A stretch of DNA of 64,000 nucleotides from Rhodococcus rhodochrous (GTDB lineage: Bacteria > Actinomycetota > Actinomycetes > Mycobacteriales > Mycobacteriaceae), in NCBI RefSeq assembly GCF_900187265.1, contig NZ_LT906450.1, positions 3,277,444-3,341,443 on the forward strand, in the 5' to 3' direction. The notes beneath the pieces are model-generated. The model was not told the DNA's origin and made no database searches. It saw only the letters and a list, made by a program, of their open reading frames with translations. Position 1 is the stretch's first letter. Every line of letters starts with the position of its first letter. The position numbers and the translations under genes were made by a program. This document shows positions 35,697-44,191 of this stretch, in pieces.

Positions 35697-36136
35697 GCCG
35701 TCAGCACGAGGAGGTATCCGCCGCCGGCCGACTCGATCCTGGTGTCGAACCGCATTCCCGGCTCGAGGCGCGACAAGCGGTCGAGGAGCCACTCCGAGGC
35801 GTCCTCCGCGTCCGACTTCTCGGGACACCGGGCAACGGCGACGCGACCACCCTTGCGCGTGAGCTGCTCGACGACGCCGATGATGGGCGCCGGGTCGACG
35901 ACGAACAACCGGTCGGGCCACGGCACCACGGGTTTGACGGCACCTTTCTTGGTGTTGCAGGCGCGGTGCGCGAGTCGCTCGACTCCGCCCTTGCCCTTAC
36001 CACCCTTCTTGGCGGTGTTGATGCTGTCGATACTGGGACCGCGCGGGTCGTTGACCGACATGTCGGGGTCCACGGGCTCGTCGCACAACCAGCAACGCCA
36101 CGCCTCGCGTTCGCCGACTTCTCGAAGGGTACTCAT
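35693..36136 (-). CDS. HNH-like zinc-finger protein
   Basis: A 147-residue protein. The N-terminal part has CWLCDEPVD, then DPRGPSIDSI, a Lys/Gly-rich loop and RLAHRACNTKKG. This C-x2-C plus H-x2-CN arrangement is that of HNH nucleases, but the usual Asp-His pair of the active site reads S-I-D here, so activity is uncertain. The C-terminal half (WPDRLFVVDPAPI onward) has an alpha/beta look and no recognised family. There is no phage or restriction gene nearby. The ATG at 36136 was chosen because homology to the HNH core begins soon after. The two stop codons of the convergent genes overlap in CTAG. Confidence 0.65.
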   Translation of the reverse strand: MSTLREVGEREAWRCWLCDEPVDPDMSVNDPRGPSIDSINTAKKGGKGKGGVERLAHRACNTKKGAVKPVVPWPDRLFVVDPAPIIGVVEQLTRKGGRVAVARCPEKSDAEDASEWLLDRLSRLEPGMRFDTRIESAGGGYLLVLTA

Positions 36137-36195
36137 GGGGTCGAACGCTACCGTTCCGCCGAGCAGGAACATCTCGCGGCCGCGAGCAGAGGATG

Positions 36196-36269
36196 TGGGG
36201 CGGGCGGGGCTCGAACCCGCGACCAGCGGATTATGAGTCCGCGGCTCTAACCGACTGAGCTACCGCCCC
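36196..36269 (-). tRNA. tRNA-Met(CAT), elongator type
   Basis: A perfect acceptor stem GGGGCGG/CCGCCCC with discriminator A, anticodon stem GCGGA/TCCGC and loop CTCATAA, giving CAT. The paired first base excludes the initiator tRNA. A tRNA-Ile with lysidine-modified CAT cannot be excluded by sequence reading alone. CCA is not encoded. Confidence 0.88.
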
Positions 36270-36417
36270 GTCGCGACGACACGCGTCGCACAGTGCCGCA
36301 CTCGTCGCACGGCGCGATCGAATGCTACCCGGACGCAGCGGGCGACACTCTGCCGGGTGTGAAGTAACAGAGATCACATCCATGGATGTCCTGCCGCATC
36401 AGCAGACCCCCGGATGC

Positions 36418-36456
36418 ACAGAATCCCCCCACCCGTGACGGGTGGGAGGATTCTGT
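36418..36456 (-). terminator. Hairpin downstream of tRNA-Asn
   Basis: A 19-bp stem with one mismatch, beginning ACAGAATCC and closing GGATTCTGT, six bases after the 3' end of tRNA-Asn on the minus strand. Confidence 0.65.
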
Positions 36457-36461
36457 AGGCG

Positions 36462-36534
36462 CTCCCCCGGCTGGACTCGAACCAGCAACCGTTCGATTAA
36501 CAGTCGAATGCTCTGCCAATTGAGCTACAGGGGA
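36462..36534 (-). tRNA. tRNA-Asn(GTT)
   Basis: Acceptor TCCCCTG/CGGGGGA with one wobble and discriminator G, D-arm AGCTCAATTGGCAGAGC, anticodon stem TTCGA/TCGAA with loop CTGTTAA (GTT) and T-arm GCTGGTTCGAGTCCAGC. tRNA-Asn next to dnaG is also the mycobacterial arrangement. Confidence 0.96.
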
Positions 36535-36685
36535 TTGTCCTGCGGTGCTCCGCGGTTTCCCCCGGTGCGTGAAAAACCATAGCGTCCCACCCGCCGCAGC
36601 ACCAAATCGCCTGCTTGTGGGCATGCTGCGGGGTCATCGGGCAGGATGGGGACGACGCAGTCACGGGTGGAAGGACAACACATTG

Positions 36686-36928
36686 ATGGGTTTGCTGGTC
36701 GGGGTCGCTGCGGGGTACGTGCTCGGCACCCGAGCGGGTCGCGCGAGGTACGAACAGCTCAGCAAGACGGCCAAGGCGGTGGCCGCGAGCCCCGTCACGA
36801 AGAAGGCGATCGAGGTGGGCCGGCAGAAGCTCGCCGACTCGCTCAGCCCTCAGCCCAAGCTCGAACCGATGAAGCCGATCGACGAGACGACCACGATCAT
36901 GATTCCGCGGGACCAGTTGAAGAAGTAG
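36686..36928 (+). CDS. Small YtxH-like membrane protein
   Basis: An 80-residue protein with a glycine-rich N-terminal membrane segment (MGLLVGVAAGYVLGTRAGRARYEQL) and a basic helical tail. This start pattern (GxxxGYxxGxRAGR) is shared by many small actinobacterial YtxH-like proteins of unknown role. The ATG at 36686 was preferred over the TTG just before it; an AAGGA ribosome binding site lies about ten bases upstream. It converges on dnaG with four bases between the stops. Confidence 0.75.
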   Translation: MGLLVGVAAGYVLGTRAGRARYEQLSKTAKAVAASPVTKKAIEVGRQKLADSLSPQPKLEPMKPIDETTTIMIPRDQLKK

Positions 36929-36932
36929 ACCG

Positions 36933-38828
36933 TCAGCCGGCCAGGCCGTCACCGATGGCCTGGTCGAGCAGGCTCCGCCTGTACTGTTCGAGCGCCATGA
37001 GGTCGCCGAGCAGGGCGTGGAACTCCTCGGACTCGGTGGCCGGGGAGATGCGCTGCAGTTTGGACTTCAGTTCGGCCACCTGCTCGCCGACCCAGACCTC
37101 CTGCAGTCGGGCCAGCACGCCACCGATGTAGCGCGGCAGCCGGTCCTCTTCGGTGGGGACGGGTTCGACGGCGAGTTCCATCACGAGCGAATGCGCGACG
37201 GGATCGGTCGCTGCCCTACCCACGGCGTCGACCCATTCGGCTCCCCCGAGGCCCGCTGCGGTTCCACCGGCGTCGGCGACGGCCCGCCGCACGGCCGCGT
37301 AGGCGGGGTCGGTGAAGGTCTCGGGCGGCAGGGAGTCGAAGACGGTCCCGGCGATGCCCGGATACTGCAGCGCAGCCTTCAGCGCGTCGCGCTGCGGCCA
37401 CAGCGCGGGATCGTTCGGGCGGGGACGTCGCAAGGCCGAGGCGGGCTCCGCCGCGGCCGTCGCAGGCCGCGTCCTCGCTTCCGGTGCACGGACTCCCCGC
37501 CGCGCTTCCTCCTGCACGCGCCGTCGCACGGTGGGGATGTCGTCCCACCCCGTCCAGTGCGCGAGTTGCACCGCGTAGTTGTCGCGGATCGTGCGGTCCT
37601 TGATCCGGCCGACGACGGGGACACACCGGCGCAGGGCCTCCACACGACCTTCGACGGTGTCGAGATCGTGTTCGGCAAGAATCGATTTCACGACGAACTC
37701 GAACATCGGGGTGCGGCGGGCCACGAGGTCGCGCACCGCGCCGTCGCCCGACTGCTGCCGCAACTCACACGGATCCATACCCTTGGGGGCGATCGCGACG
37801 TAGGTCTTCGCGGCGGTCTTCTGATCGCCCTCGAACGCCTTCATCGCCGCCGCGCGACCGGCATCGTCGCCGTCGAAGGTGTAGATGATCTCCCCGCGGA
37901 AGAAGCTGTCGTCCATGAGCAGGCGGCGCAGCAGCGCGAGATGTTCGTCACCGAAGGCGGTGCCGCACGCGGCGACCGCGGTCTTCACACCGGCCAGGTG
38001 CATGGCCATGACATCGGTGTATCCCTCGACGATCACGGCCTGGTGCGACTTGGCGATCTCGCGCTTGGCGAGGTCGAGACCGAACAGTACCTGAGACTTC
38101 TTGTACAGCACCGTTTCCGGCGTGTTCATGTACTTGGCGGTGATCTGGTCGTCGTCGTACAGACGGCGGGCACCGAAGCCGATGACGTCCCCCGCCAGAT
38201 TGCGGATGGGCCACAGCAGACGACGGTGGAAACGGTCGATCGGACCGCGGCGTCCCTGCCGGGACAGTCCGGCGGCCTCGAGTTCCGAGAAATCGAACCC
38301 CTGGCCGAGGAGGTGCTTGGTGAGCGCGTCCCAACCGGCGGGTGCATAGCCGCAGCCGAACGTCTCGGCGGCCGCCTGGTCGAAGTTTCGTTCGGTCAGA
38401 TACTCGCGGGCGGCCTGGGCGTCGGGCGTGCGCAATTGCTCGGCATAGAACTGCTGGGCGGCCGCGTTCGCCGCGACCAGCCGGGCACGAGTGCCCCGGT
38501 CGCGCTGGACGGAAGGACCGCCGCCCTCGTAGTTCAGCGTGTAGCCGACACGCTCGGCGAGCTGCTCGACGGCCTCGACGAAGCTGACGTGTTCGATCTT
38601 CTGCAGGAACGAGTAGACGTCGCCGCCCTCACCGCAACCGAAGCAGTGGTAGTGCCCGTGATTGGGCCGCACGTGGAAGGACGGGGACTTCTCGTCGTGG
38701 AAGGGACACAGGCCCTTGAGCGAGTCGGCGCCCCCGCGCTTGAGTGCGACGTACTCGCCGACGATGTCCTCGATGCGCACGCGGTCGCGAATGGCCGCGA
38801 TGTCTCTGTCTGAAATACGGCCGGCCAC
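36933..38828 (-). CDS. dnaG: DNA primase
   Basis: A 631-residue primase that makes RNA primers at the replication fork. The N-terminal zinc ribbon (CPFHDEKSPSFHV to CFGCGEGG, about residues 41-67), the catalytic core with the TOPRIM motif VIVEGYTDVMAM and DGDDAGRAA, and a C-terminal helicase-binding domain are all present at normal length. The GTG start has no ribosome binding site, but TAGACT lies six bases upstream, so a leaderless mRNA is likely. The order tRNA-Asn, dnaG, dgt matches mycobacteria. Confidence 0.96.
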   Translation of the reverse strand: MAGRISDRDIAAIRDRVRIEDIVGEYVALKRGGADSLKGLCPFHDEKSPSFHVRPNHGHYHCFGCGEGGDVYSFLQKIEHVSFVEAVEQLAERVGYTLNYEGGGPSVQRDRGTRARLVAANAAAQQFYAEQLRTPDAQAAREYLTERNFDQAAAETFGCGYAPAGWDALTKHLLGQGFDFSELEAAGLSRQGRRGPIDRFHRRLLWPIRNLAGDVIGFGARRLYDDDQITAKYMNTPETVLYKKSQVLFGLDLAKREIAKSHQAVIVEGYTDVMAMHLAGVKTAVAACGTAFGDEHLALLRRLLMDDSFFRGEIIYTFDGDDAGRAAAMKAFEGDQKTAAKTYVAIAPKGMDPCELRQQSGDGAVRDLVARRTPMFEFVVKSILAEHDLDTVEGRVEALRRCVPVVGRIKDRTIRDNYAVQLAHWTGWDDIPTVRRRVQEEARRGVRAPEARTRPATAAAEPASALRRPRPNDPALWPQRDALKAALQYPGIAGTVFDSLPPETFTDPAYAAVRRAVADAGGTAAGLGGAEWVDAVGRAATDPVAHSLVMELAVEPVPTEEDRLPRYIGGVLARLQEVWVGEQVAELKSKLQRISPATESEEFHALLGDLMALEQYRRSLLDQAIGDGLAG

Positions 38829-38834
38829 GAGACG

Positions 38835-38840
38835 AGTCTA
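38835..38840 (-). promoter_or_regulatory. Candidate -10 of leaderless dnaG
   Basis: TAGACT on the minus strand ends six bases before the dnaG GTG, and there is no Shine-Dalgarno sequence. Confidence 0.5.
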
Positions 38841-38907
38841 AGCCGCGGCGCAGACTGCCCGGCACGACGGTCGGGCACGACCGGCCGTCGCGTTCGCTCG
38901 AGTCCCG

Positions 38908-40179
38908 TCAGCCCCAGCTCGCCTGCGCGGCGAGGCTGTCCCGGTCGATCCGTTCGAGGCGCGACTCGGTGCACGACGCGATCTGATCGACCACGACCCG
39001 CACCTTCGCAGCGTCGTCGGGCGCGGCCTTCCAGGCGGCGACGAAGAACGGGTCGAGACCGACCGGAGCGGTGCGCAGCAACCACTCGGCGACGCGGTGG
39101 ATGCGTTCGCGTTGCGATTCCTGGCGGCTGCGGTGGGCGCGGTCGGACATGACGAACTGCAGCGCCATGGTCTTGAGCAACGCGACCTCCGAGACCACGA
39201 TCGGCGGGACCACGAGGTCGGCGTCGTATCGGGTCACGCGCCGGCCCTCCGTCGCCTCCCGGGTTCCGAGGATCGCCGCGTTGGCGAAGCGGCCCACCAG
39301 CTCGCTGGTCAGCTTCTTGAGCGCGACGGAGCAGGCGAGGGTGCCGTCGAAGGTGCCGACGGCGCGGACCACCGGCATGGAGGACAACCGCTTGGCCGCC
39401 TCGGTCAGCTCGGCCGGGTCGAGACCGGAGAACTCGCGCATGCCCACCTCGATGAGCCCGGAGACCTCGTCGGGATCGTCGAGCATCCGCAGGTCGATGC
39501 GACCGTCGATCACGCCGTCCTCGAGGTCGTGCACCGAGTACGCGACGTCGTCGGACCAGTCCATGATCTGCGCCTCGAGGCACTTGCGGCGCTCGGGTGC
39601 CCCTTCGCGGATCCAGTGGAGGACCTCGGCGTCGTCGTCGTACGAACCGAACTTCGCGCCCGGGCGCGGACGCGTCCACGGGTACTTGAGCGTCGCGTCG
39701 AGCGAGGCCCGGGTGAGGTTGAGGCCCGCGCTCGTGCCGTCGGGATAGAGGATCTTCGGTTCGAGGCAGGTGAGGATGCGCAAGTTCTGTGCGTTGCCCT
39801 CGAAGCCACCGCAGGACTCGGCGACCGCGTCGAGTGCCCGCTCGCCGTTGTGCCCGTAGGGCGGGTGCCCGATGTCGTGGGCGAGGCCGGCGAGGTCGAC
39901 GAGATCGGGGTCGGCGCCGAGCCCTTCGGCGATGCTGCGGCCGATCTGCGCGACCTCCATCGAGTGGGTCAGGCGGGTGCGCGGGGTGTCGCCGTCGCGG
40001 GGGCCGACGACCTGTGTCTTGTCGGCCAGGCGGCGCAGGGCCGCACAGTGCTGCACGCGTGCACGGTCGCGTGCGAAGGCGGTCCGCTCGGACGCCGCTC
40101 CCTCGGACCCGGCGAGCGCCGAGGTCTTGCGCGGCTCGGCGACGCGCCGTTCGAGATCGTGTTCGCTGTAGCCCTGCAT
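38908..40179 (-). CDS. dgt: Deoxyguanosinetriphosphate triphosphohydrolase
   Basis: A 423-residue HD-domain enzyme that splits dGTP (or other dNTPs) to the nucleoside and triphosphate, balancing nucleotide pools. The HD metal site reads RLTHSMEV, then [18 protein letters not shown], with a further Asp in [13 protein letters not shown]. The N-terminal [18 protein letters not shown] is typical of the short dGTPase-like type. The ATG at 40179 follows a GTG and an AAGGCAG ribosome binding site. It lies upstream of dnaG with a 79-base gap, so it may share a transcript with it in addition to dnaG's own promoter. Confidence 0.93.
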   Translation of the reverse strand: MQGYSEHDLERRVAEPRKTSALAGSEGAASERTAFARDRARVQHCAALRRLADKTQVVGPRDGDTPRTRLTHSMEVAQIGRSIAEGLGADPDLVDLAGLAHDIGHPPYGHNGERALDAVAESCGGFEGNAQNLRILTCLEPKILYPDGTSAGLNLTRASLDATLKYPWTRPRPGAKFGSYDDDAEVLHWIREGAPERRKCLEAQIMDWSDDVAYSVHDLEDGVIDGRIDLRMLDDPDEVSGLIEVGMREFSGLDPAELTEAAKRLSSMPVVRAVGTFDGTLACSVALKKLTSELVGRFANAAILGTREATEGRRVTRYDADLVVPPIVVSEVALLKTMALQFVMSDRAHRSRQESQRERIHRVAEWLLRTAPVGLDPFFVAAWKAAPDDAAKVRVVVDQIASCTESRLERIDRDSLAAQASWG

Positions 40180-40217
40180 CACACTGCCTTCCGTCACCGA
40201 AGACCCTACGTTCCGCC

Positions 40218-40910
40218 TCACTGCTGCGCCGTGTACGGGAAATCGGCGGAGAAGTGGGTGATCTGGTACCAGATCAACGCGCCGGTCTCGCGGGCGATGC
40301 CGTGCAGTTGCGACTCGCGGGTGAACACTGCCGGACCCTGGCGGGTGGGAGCTGTCCAGGCGTCGAGACCGGCGTCGCGCGCCATGGTCCGGGTGCGCAG
40401 CGAATGCCACGGGTCGCTGACGAGCACGACCGACGACAGGCCCAGATCCGACATCTCGCGGCTGACGGCCTCGACGCTGAGCAGTGTGTCCGAGCCTTCC
40501 TCGACGGCGACGATCGCCTCGGCGGGCACCCCGCGCGAGACGAGATAGTTCTTGCCCGCCGCGGCCTCGGTGAACAGGTCGCCTTCCTGCTTGCCGCCGA
40601 CGGTGACGATCCGCGGCGACACTCCCGCTTCGTAGAGCTTGAGGGCCTGCTCGAGGCGGGCCTCGAAGACCGACGACGGTGTGCCCGAATACTGGGCGGC
40701 CCCGAGCACGACGATGGCGTCGGCTGGGGTGCGGTCGTCGATCCGCGCGACCTGCCACACCCGCAACGCCGTGCCGCCGACGACGAGGACGGCGGCGAGC
40801 AGCACCCCGACGATCAGTCGCCGGAGCCAGCGCGCGATGCGCGCGCCGACCCCGAGGTCGTCCCCGGTGTACGTCGCGGTGGTGCCGGTGCGGCGGGATG
40901 CGGTGCTCAC
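40218..40910 (-). CDS. YdcF/SanA-like DUF218 membrane protein
   Basis: A 230-residue protein with one N-terminal membrane helix (about 27-48) and an extracytoplasmic DUF218 domain: [47 protein letters not shown] and [12 protein letters not shown]. Related proteins (SanA, ElyC) affect envelope integrity; the reaction is unknown. It starts at a GTG, divergent from the TPM gene. Confidence 0.88.
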   Translation of the reverse strand: MSTASRRTGTTATYTGDDLGVGARIARWLRRLIVGVLLAAVLVVGGTALRVWQVARIDDRTPADAIVVLGAAQYSGTPSSVFEARLEQALKLYEAGVSPRIVTVGGKQEGDLFTEAAAGKNYLVSRGVPAEAIVAVEEGSDTLLSVEAVSREMSDLGLSSVVLVSDPWHSLRTRTMARDAGLDAWTAPTRQGPAVFTRESQLHGIARETGALIWYQITHFSADFPYTAQQ

Positions 40911-40983
40911 CCCCTGATTCTGCCAGCGAACGAGAACGCGTCGACCGGACGACGCGCCGACCCCGTCCTCACCTCGCAGCCAC

Positions 40984-40989
40984 TAGATT
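40984..40989 (+). promoter_or_regulatory. Candidate -10 of leaderless TPM-protein gene
   Basis: TAGATT ends seven bases before the ATG at 40997, with no Shine-Dalgarno sequence. Confidence 0.5.
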
Positions 40990-40996
40990 CGATTCC

Positions 40997-43006
40997 ATGG
41001 CACACGTATCGGCCGCACCGCCCCGGCGACCTGCACGGTCCGCGCTCGCATTCGTCCCCGCCCTGCTGGCAGTGGCCGCGTGGCTGCTCCTTCCCGCGTC
41101 GGCGTCCGCGGAGCCACCCTCGCGGCTCCCCCAGCCGATCACCGACACGGCGGGCGTGCTCGACGACGCCGACGTCGCACGGATCCAGGAAGCGACGAAC
41201 ACCCTGTACGACGAGCACGGCCTGCAGTTGTGGGTGACCTACGTGTCGAGCTTCGACGGACGCGACTACGACAGTTGGGCGCAGGCCACCGCGCAGGCGA
41301 GCAACTTCGGTCCCGACACCGCCCTGCTGGCGGTCGCGACCGACGACCGCGAGTTCGCGCTGTGGACACCGACGGGTTCGGAGATCTCCGAGAGCGAACG
41401 CGACCGGATCAGCTCGTCCGACGTCGTGCCGGCGCTACGCAACAGTGATTGGGCAGGTGCCGCCGTGGGTGCGGCCGACGGGTTGAGCAACGCCCTTACG
41501 CCGTCGGCCGCTCCGGTGACGACGTTGCTCGTCGGCGGCGGTGTCATCGCAGCCGGCGGTGCCGGTGTCTACGCCTACAACCGGCGGTCGAAGAAGAAGC
41601 GCGCCGAGGCCGGTGCAGCGCAGGCCGCGCAGATCGATCCGGCCGACACCACCGCCCTGCGCGGTCTGCCGATCGAGGGTCTCGACCAGTACGCGCAGAC
41701 CCTCCTGGTGGACACCGACAACGCGGTGCGGTCCAGTGCCGAAGCGCTCGAGCTCGCCCGGGGCGAGTTCGGGGACTCGGCGGTGGCTCCCTTCGACCGC
41801 GCGCACCGGCAGGCGCAGGTCGCCTTGGCGAACGCCTTCGAGATCCGTCAGCGTCTCGACGACGACATCCCCGAGACGCCCGAACAGCAGCGCGACATGC
41901 TCGTGCAGCTCGTCTCCTCGTGTGGGCAGGCGAACCGCGAACTCGACGCGCAGGTCGAGGCGTTCGACAAGATGCGGAATCTGCTGCTCGACGCTCCGGC
42001 CCGTCTGGACGGGCTCACGCAGCGCGCGATCGCGCTGACGGCCCGCATCCCGGAGGCCGAGCGGATCCTCGGGCAGCTGCACTCGGAGTTCCCCACCGGC
42101 GCCCTGACCCCGGTGGTGGACAACGTCTCGCTGGCCCGGGAGGAGATCTCCTTCGCGGAGAACGCGATCGACCAGGGCCGCACCGCGGTGGCGCGACCGG
42201 TCGGTGAGCAGGGCGACGCCGTGCGCGCGATCCGCGAGGCCGAACGCGCACTGGGGCATGCCGCGACGCTGCTCGACGCGCTCGACCATGCGGCGGAGGA
42301 CATCCGGCGCGCGATCGCGACGCTTCCCGCCGCGGTGGAGGACGCCGAACAGGGTGTCGCCGACGCGAAGCAGCTCCTCGACGCGGGCGGCCCCGAACTC
42401 GTCGACGCCCTGAAGGCCGTGCAGGAAGCCCTCGAACACGCTCGGGCCGAGCAGCACACCGACCCGCTGGGCAGTTTCACGCGGGTCGTCGAGGCCGATG
42501 CGCGGCTCGACGAGTTGCGTGCCCGGACGCGGCAGGCCAAGCAGCAGGCCGAGGAGATGCGTCGCCGCCTCGAGCAGGATCTGAGCGCGGCGCAGGCGCA
42601 GGTCACCGCCGCGGCCGACTTCATCGGGACGCGCCGCGGCGTCGTGGGTGCCCAGGCACGCACCCGCCTGTCGGAGGCCCAGCGGCACCTGCAGGCCGCG
42701 CAGCAGGCAGCCGAGTCCGACCCGGCGGCGGCCATCCAGTACGCGCGGTCCGCCGCGTCGCTGGCCGCGCAGGCACTGCGCAGCGCCCAGAACGACGTGC
42801 AGCGCTGGAACAACCAGCACCGTCCGCCCCGCGGTGGTTCGTCGGGCGGCAACGTCGCCGGCGCCGTGCTCGGGGGCATCCTCATCAACAGCGTGCTCAA
42901 CAGCGGCCGCGGTGGTGGTTTCGGCGGCGGTTTCGGTGGGGGCGGCTTCGGCGGCGGTGGTTTCGGGGGCGGCGGCTTCGGCGGATCGAGCGGAGGACGC
43001 TTCTAG
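40997..43006 (+). CDS. TPM-domain membrane protein with Gly/Phe-rich tail
   Basis: A 669-residue protein similar in layout to Rv2345. A signal peptide (cleaved after about ASASA, residue 36) leads to an extracytoplasmic TPM_phosphatase domain (about 40-165; ITDTAGVLDDADVARIQEATN, then TALLAVATDDREFAL). One membrane helix (about 177-197) follows, then a long cytoplasmic region (about 200-610) of Ala/Glu/Arg coiled coils, and a final tail of GFGGG repeats. TPM domains occur in the psb27/TLP18.3 group and may have phosphatase or chaperone roles. A leaderless start is likely (TAGATT seven bases upstream). The next gene starts three bases after its stop. Confidence 0.85.
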   Translation: MAHVSAAPPRRPARSALAFVPALLAVAAWLLLPASASAEPPSRLPQPITDTAGVLDDADVARIQEATNTLYDEHGLQLWVTYVSSFDGRDYDSWAQATAQASNFGPDTALLAVATDDREFALWTPTGSEISESERDRISSSDVVPALRNSDWAGAAVGAADGLSNALTPSAAPVTTLLVGGGVIAAGGAGVYAYNRRSKKKRAEAGAAQAAQIDPADTTALRGLPIEGLDQYAQTLLVDTDNAVRSSAEALELARGEFGDSAVAPFDRAHRQAQVALANAFEIRQRLDDDIPETPEQQRDMLVQLVSSCGQANRELDAQVEAFDKMRNLLLDAPARLDGLTQRAIALTARIPEAERILGQLHSEFPTGALTPVVDNVSLAREEISFAENAIDQGRTAVARPVGEQGDAVRAIREAERALGHAATLLDALDHAAEDIRRAIATLPAAVEDAEQGVADAKQLLDAGGPELVDALKAVQEALEHARAEQHTDPLGSFTRVVEADARLDELRARTRQAKQQAEEMRRRLEQDLSAAQAQVTAAADFIGTRRGVVGAQARTRLSEAQRHLQAAQQAAESDPAAAIQYARSAASLAAQALRSAQNDVQRWNNQHRPPRGGSSGGNVAGAVLGGILINSVLNSGRGGGFGGGFGGGGFGGGGFGGGGFGGSSGGRF

Positions 43007-43009
43007 ACC

Positions 43010-44080
43010 ATGCGCCCGATCGCAGCACGCGCACTGGGTGCCGGTCTCGGATCGGCCGTCCGCCTGTTCGATTCCGCCGCGTCGTCCGACGGAAAACCGT
43101 TCTCCGAACCCGACATCCTGCGCCCGCACGTCGACACGCGTCGGTTGGGGTGGGTGCACTACGGCGTCATGATCCCGGATCTGCCGGAGCCGCACCGGTT
43201 CTTCTCGATGATGTCGCTGATCGGCGCCACCGGGTCGCTCGCCTTCGACAACGACCACGCGCTCGTGGCGCCGCCGCGCCGCAACGCCACCGTGGTCGCC
43301 GGCACGGCGGCATCGCATCCCGCGCACTTCGGGAACTACGCCGTGGGCGACGATTTCGTGTCCTCCCCGGACGGATCACTGGTGAAGTTCGGGGACGATC
43401 TGAGCCTGACCGGCCGCTACCCCCACTACGAACTCGTGGGACGGCTCGGAACGGTCGACGTCGCGCTGACACTGACCAACACGGACACGGTCTCGTGGTT
43501 CTTCCGCAGCCCGCTCTACAAGCACTTCGGGTTGCTCACCGAATACGAGGGCACCTTCACCCACGAGGGCCACAGCGTCACGGCCGAAGGTCTGTGCTCG
43601 TTCGAGTACGGGGCGATGCCGAGCCCGTATCTGATGCGGTCCACTCCCCTGCCACCCGCGGCGAAGGCTCCGCTCGACCATTTCGTCTACCAGATCGTCG
43701 ATCTCGACGCCGACACGCAGATCCTGTTGAGCCGCTACGCGATCGGTGGCCGGCCCTTCATGACGACGGCGATCCTGCGCACCCGCGGCGGCTACGGAAC
43801 CCGTTTCCGGGACGTGGACTTCGAGATACTCGAGCTGCGTGGCGAACCCGAGCCGACTCCCTACGGCATCCCGATGCCGGTGCCGCGGCGGACCCGGTTC
43901 CTGGTGAGGGACACCACCGGTCGTCCCTGGCTGGATCTCGAAGGGGTCATGGACACCCCGTTCACCTATGGCCTGGGAACCGGATTCGTCACCGGTTTCG
44001 CATGGTCGGCGTTCTGGCGGGGCGAGGAGATCTCCGGCCGCGGGTATTTCGAGTACATCGATCGACGCTCGGCGACCTGA
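43010..44080 (+). CDS. DUF6670 family protein
   Basis: A 356-residue protein of a family known mainly from mycobacteria and relatives. Visible blocks are RLGWVHYGVMIPDLPEPHRFFSMMSLIG, a lipocalin-like beta-rich middle (GRYPHYELVGRLGTVDVALTLTNT) and a C-terminal SAFWRGEEISGRGYFEYID. The beta pattern recalls hydroxyneurosporene synthase or AttH-like lipocalins, but this is only a resemblance. It follows the TPM gene by three bases, so they form an operon. Function unknown. Confidence 0.75.
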   Translation: MRPIAARALGAGLGSAVRLFDSAASSDGKPFSEPDILRPHVDTRRLGWVHYGVMIPDLPEPHRFFSMMSLIGATGSLAFDNDHALVAPPRRNATVVAGTAASHPAHFGNYAVGDDFVSSPDGSLVKFGDDLSLTGRYPHYELVGRLGTVDVALTLTNTDTVSWFFRSPLYKHFGLLTEYEGTFTHEGHSVTAEGLCSFEYGAMPSPYLMRSTPLPPAAKAPLDHFVYQIVDLDADTQILLSRYAIGGRPFMTTAILRTRGGYGTRFRDVDFEILELRGEPEPTPYGIPMPVPRRTRFLVRDTTGRPWLDLEGVMDTPFTYGLGTGFVTGFAWSAFWRGEEISGRGYFEYIDRRSAT

Positions 44081-44138
44081 GCGCTACGGAGCACCCCCTC
44101 GATGCGGTGTCGTCGCGGTGGGCGCGGCTACGAAACGA

Positions 44139-44176
44139 CAGATGCCCTCCGGTCCGTCGGAACCGGAGGGCATCTG
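44139..44176. terminator. Bidirectional terminator
   Basis: A perfect 15-bp stem, CAGATGCCCTCCGGT with its complement and an eight-base loop, between the convergent DUF6670 and glyS genes. Confidence 0.8.
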
Positions 44177-44191
44177 CGTCGATCGGATCGG

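Noticed and set aside
41435-43327. A 630-codon open frame antisense to the TPM-protein gene
   Set aside because: Low-complexity Arg/Glu/Ala translation over a gene with clear domains on the other strand; no ribosome binding site.
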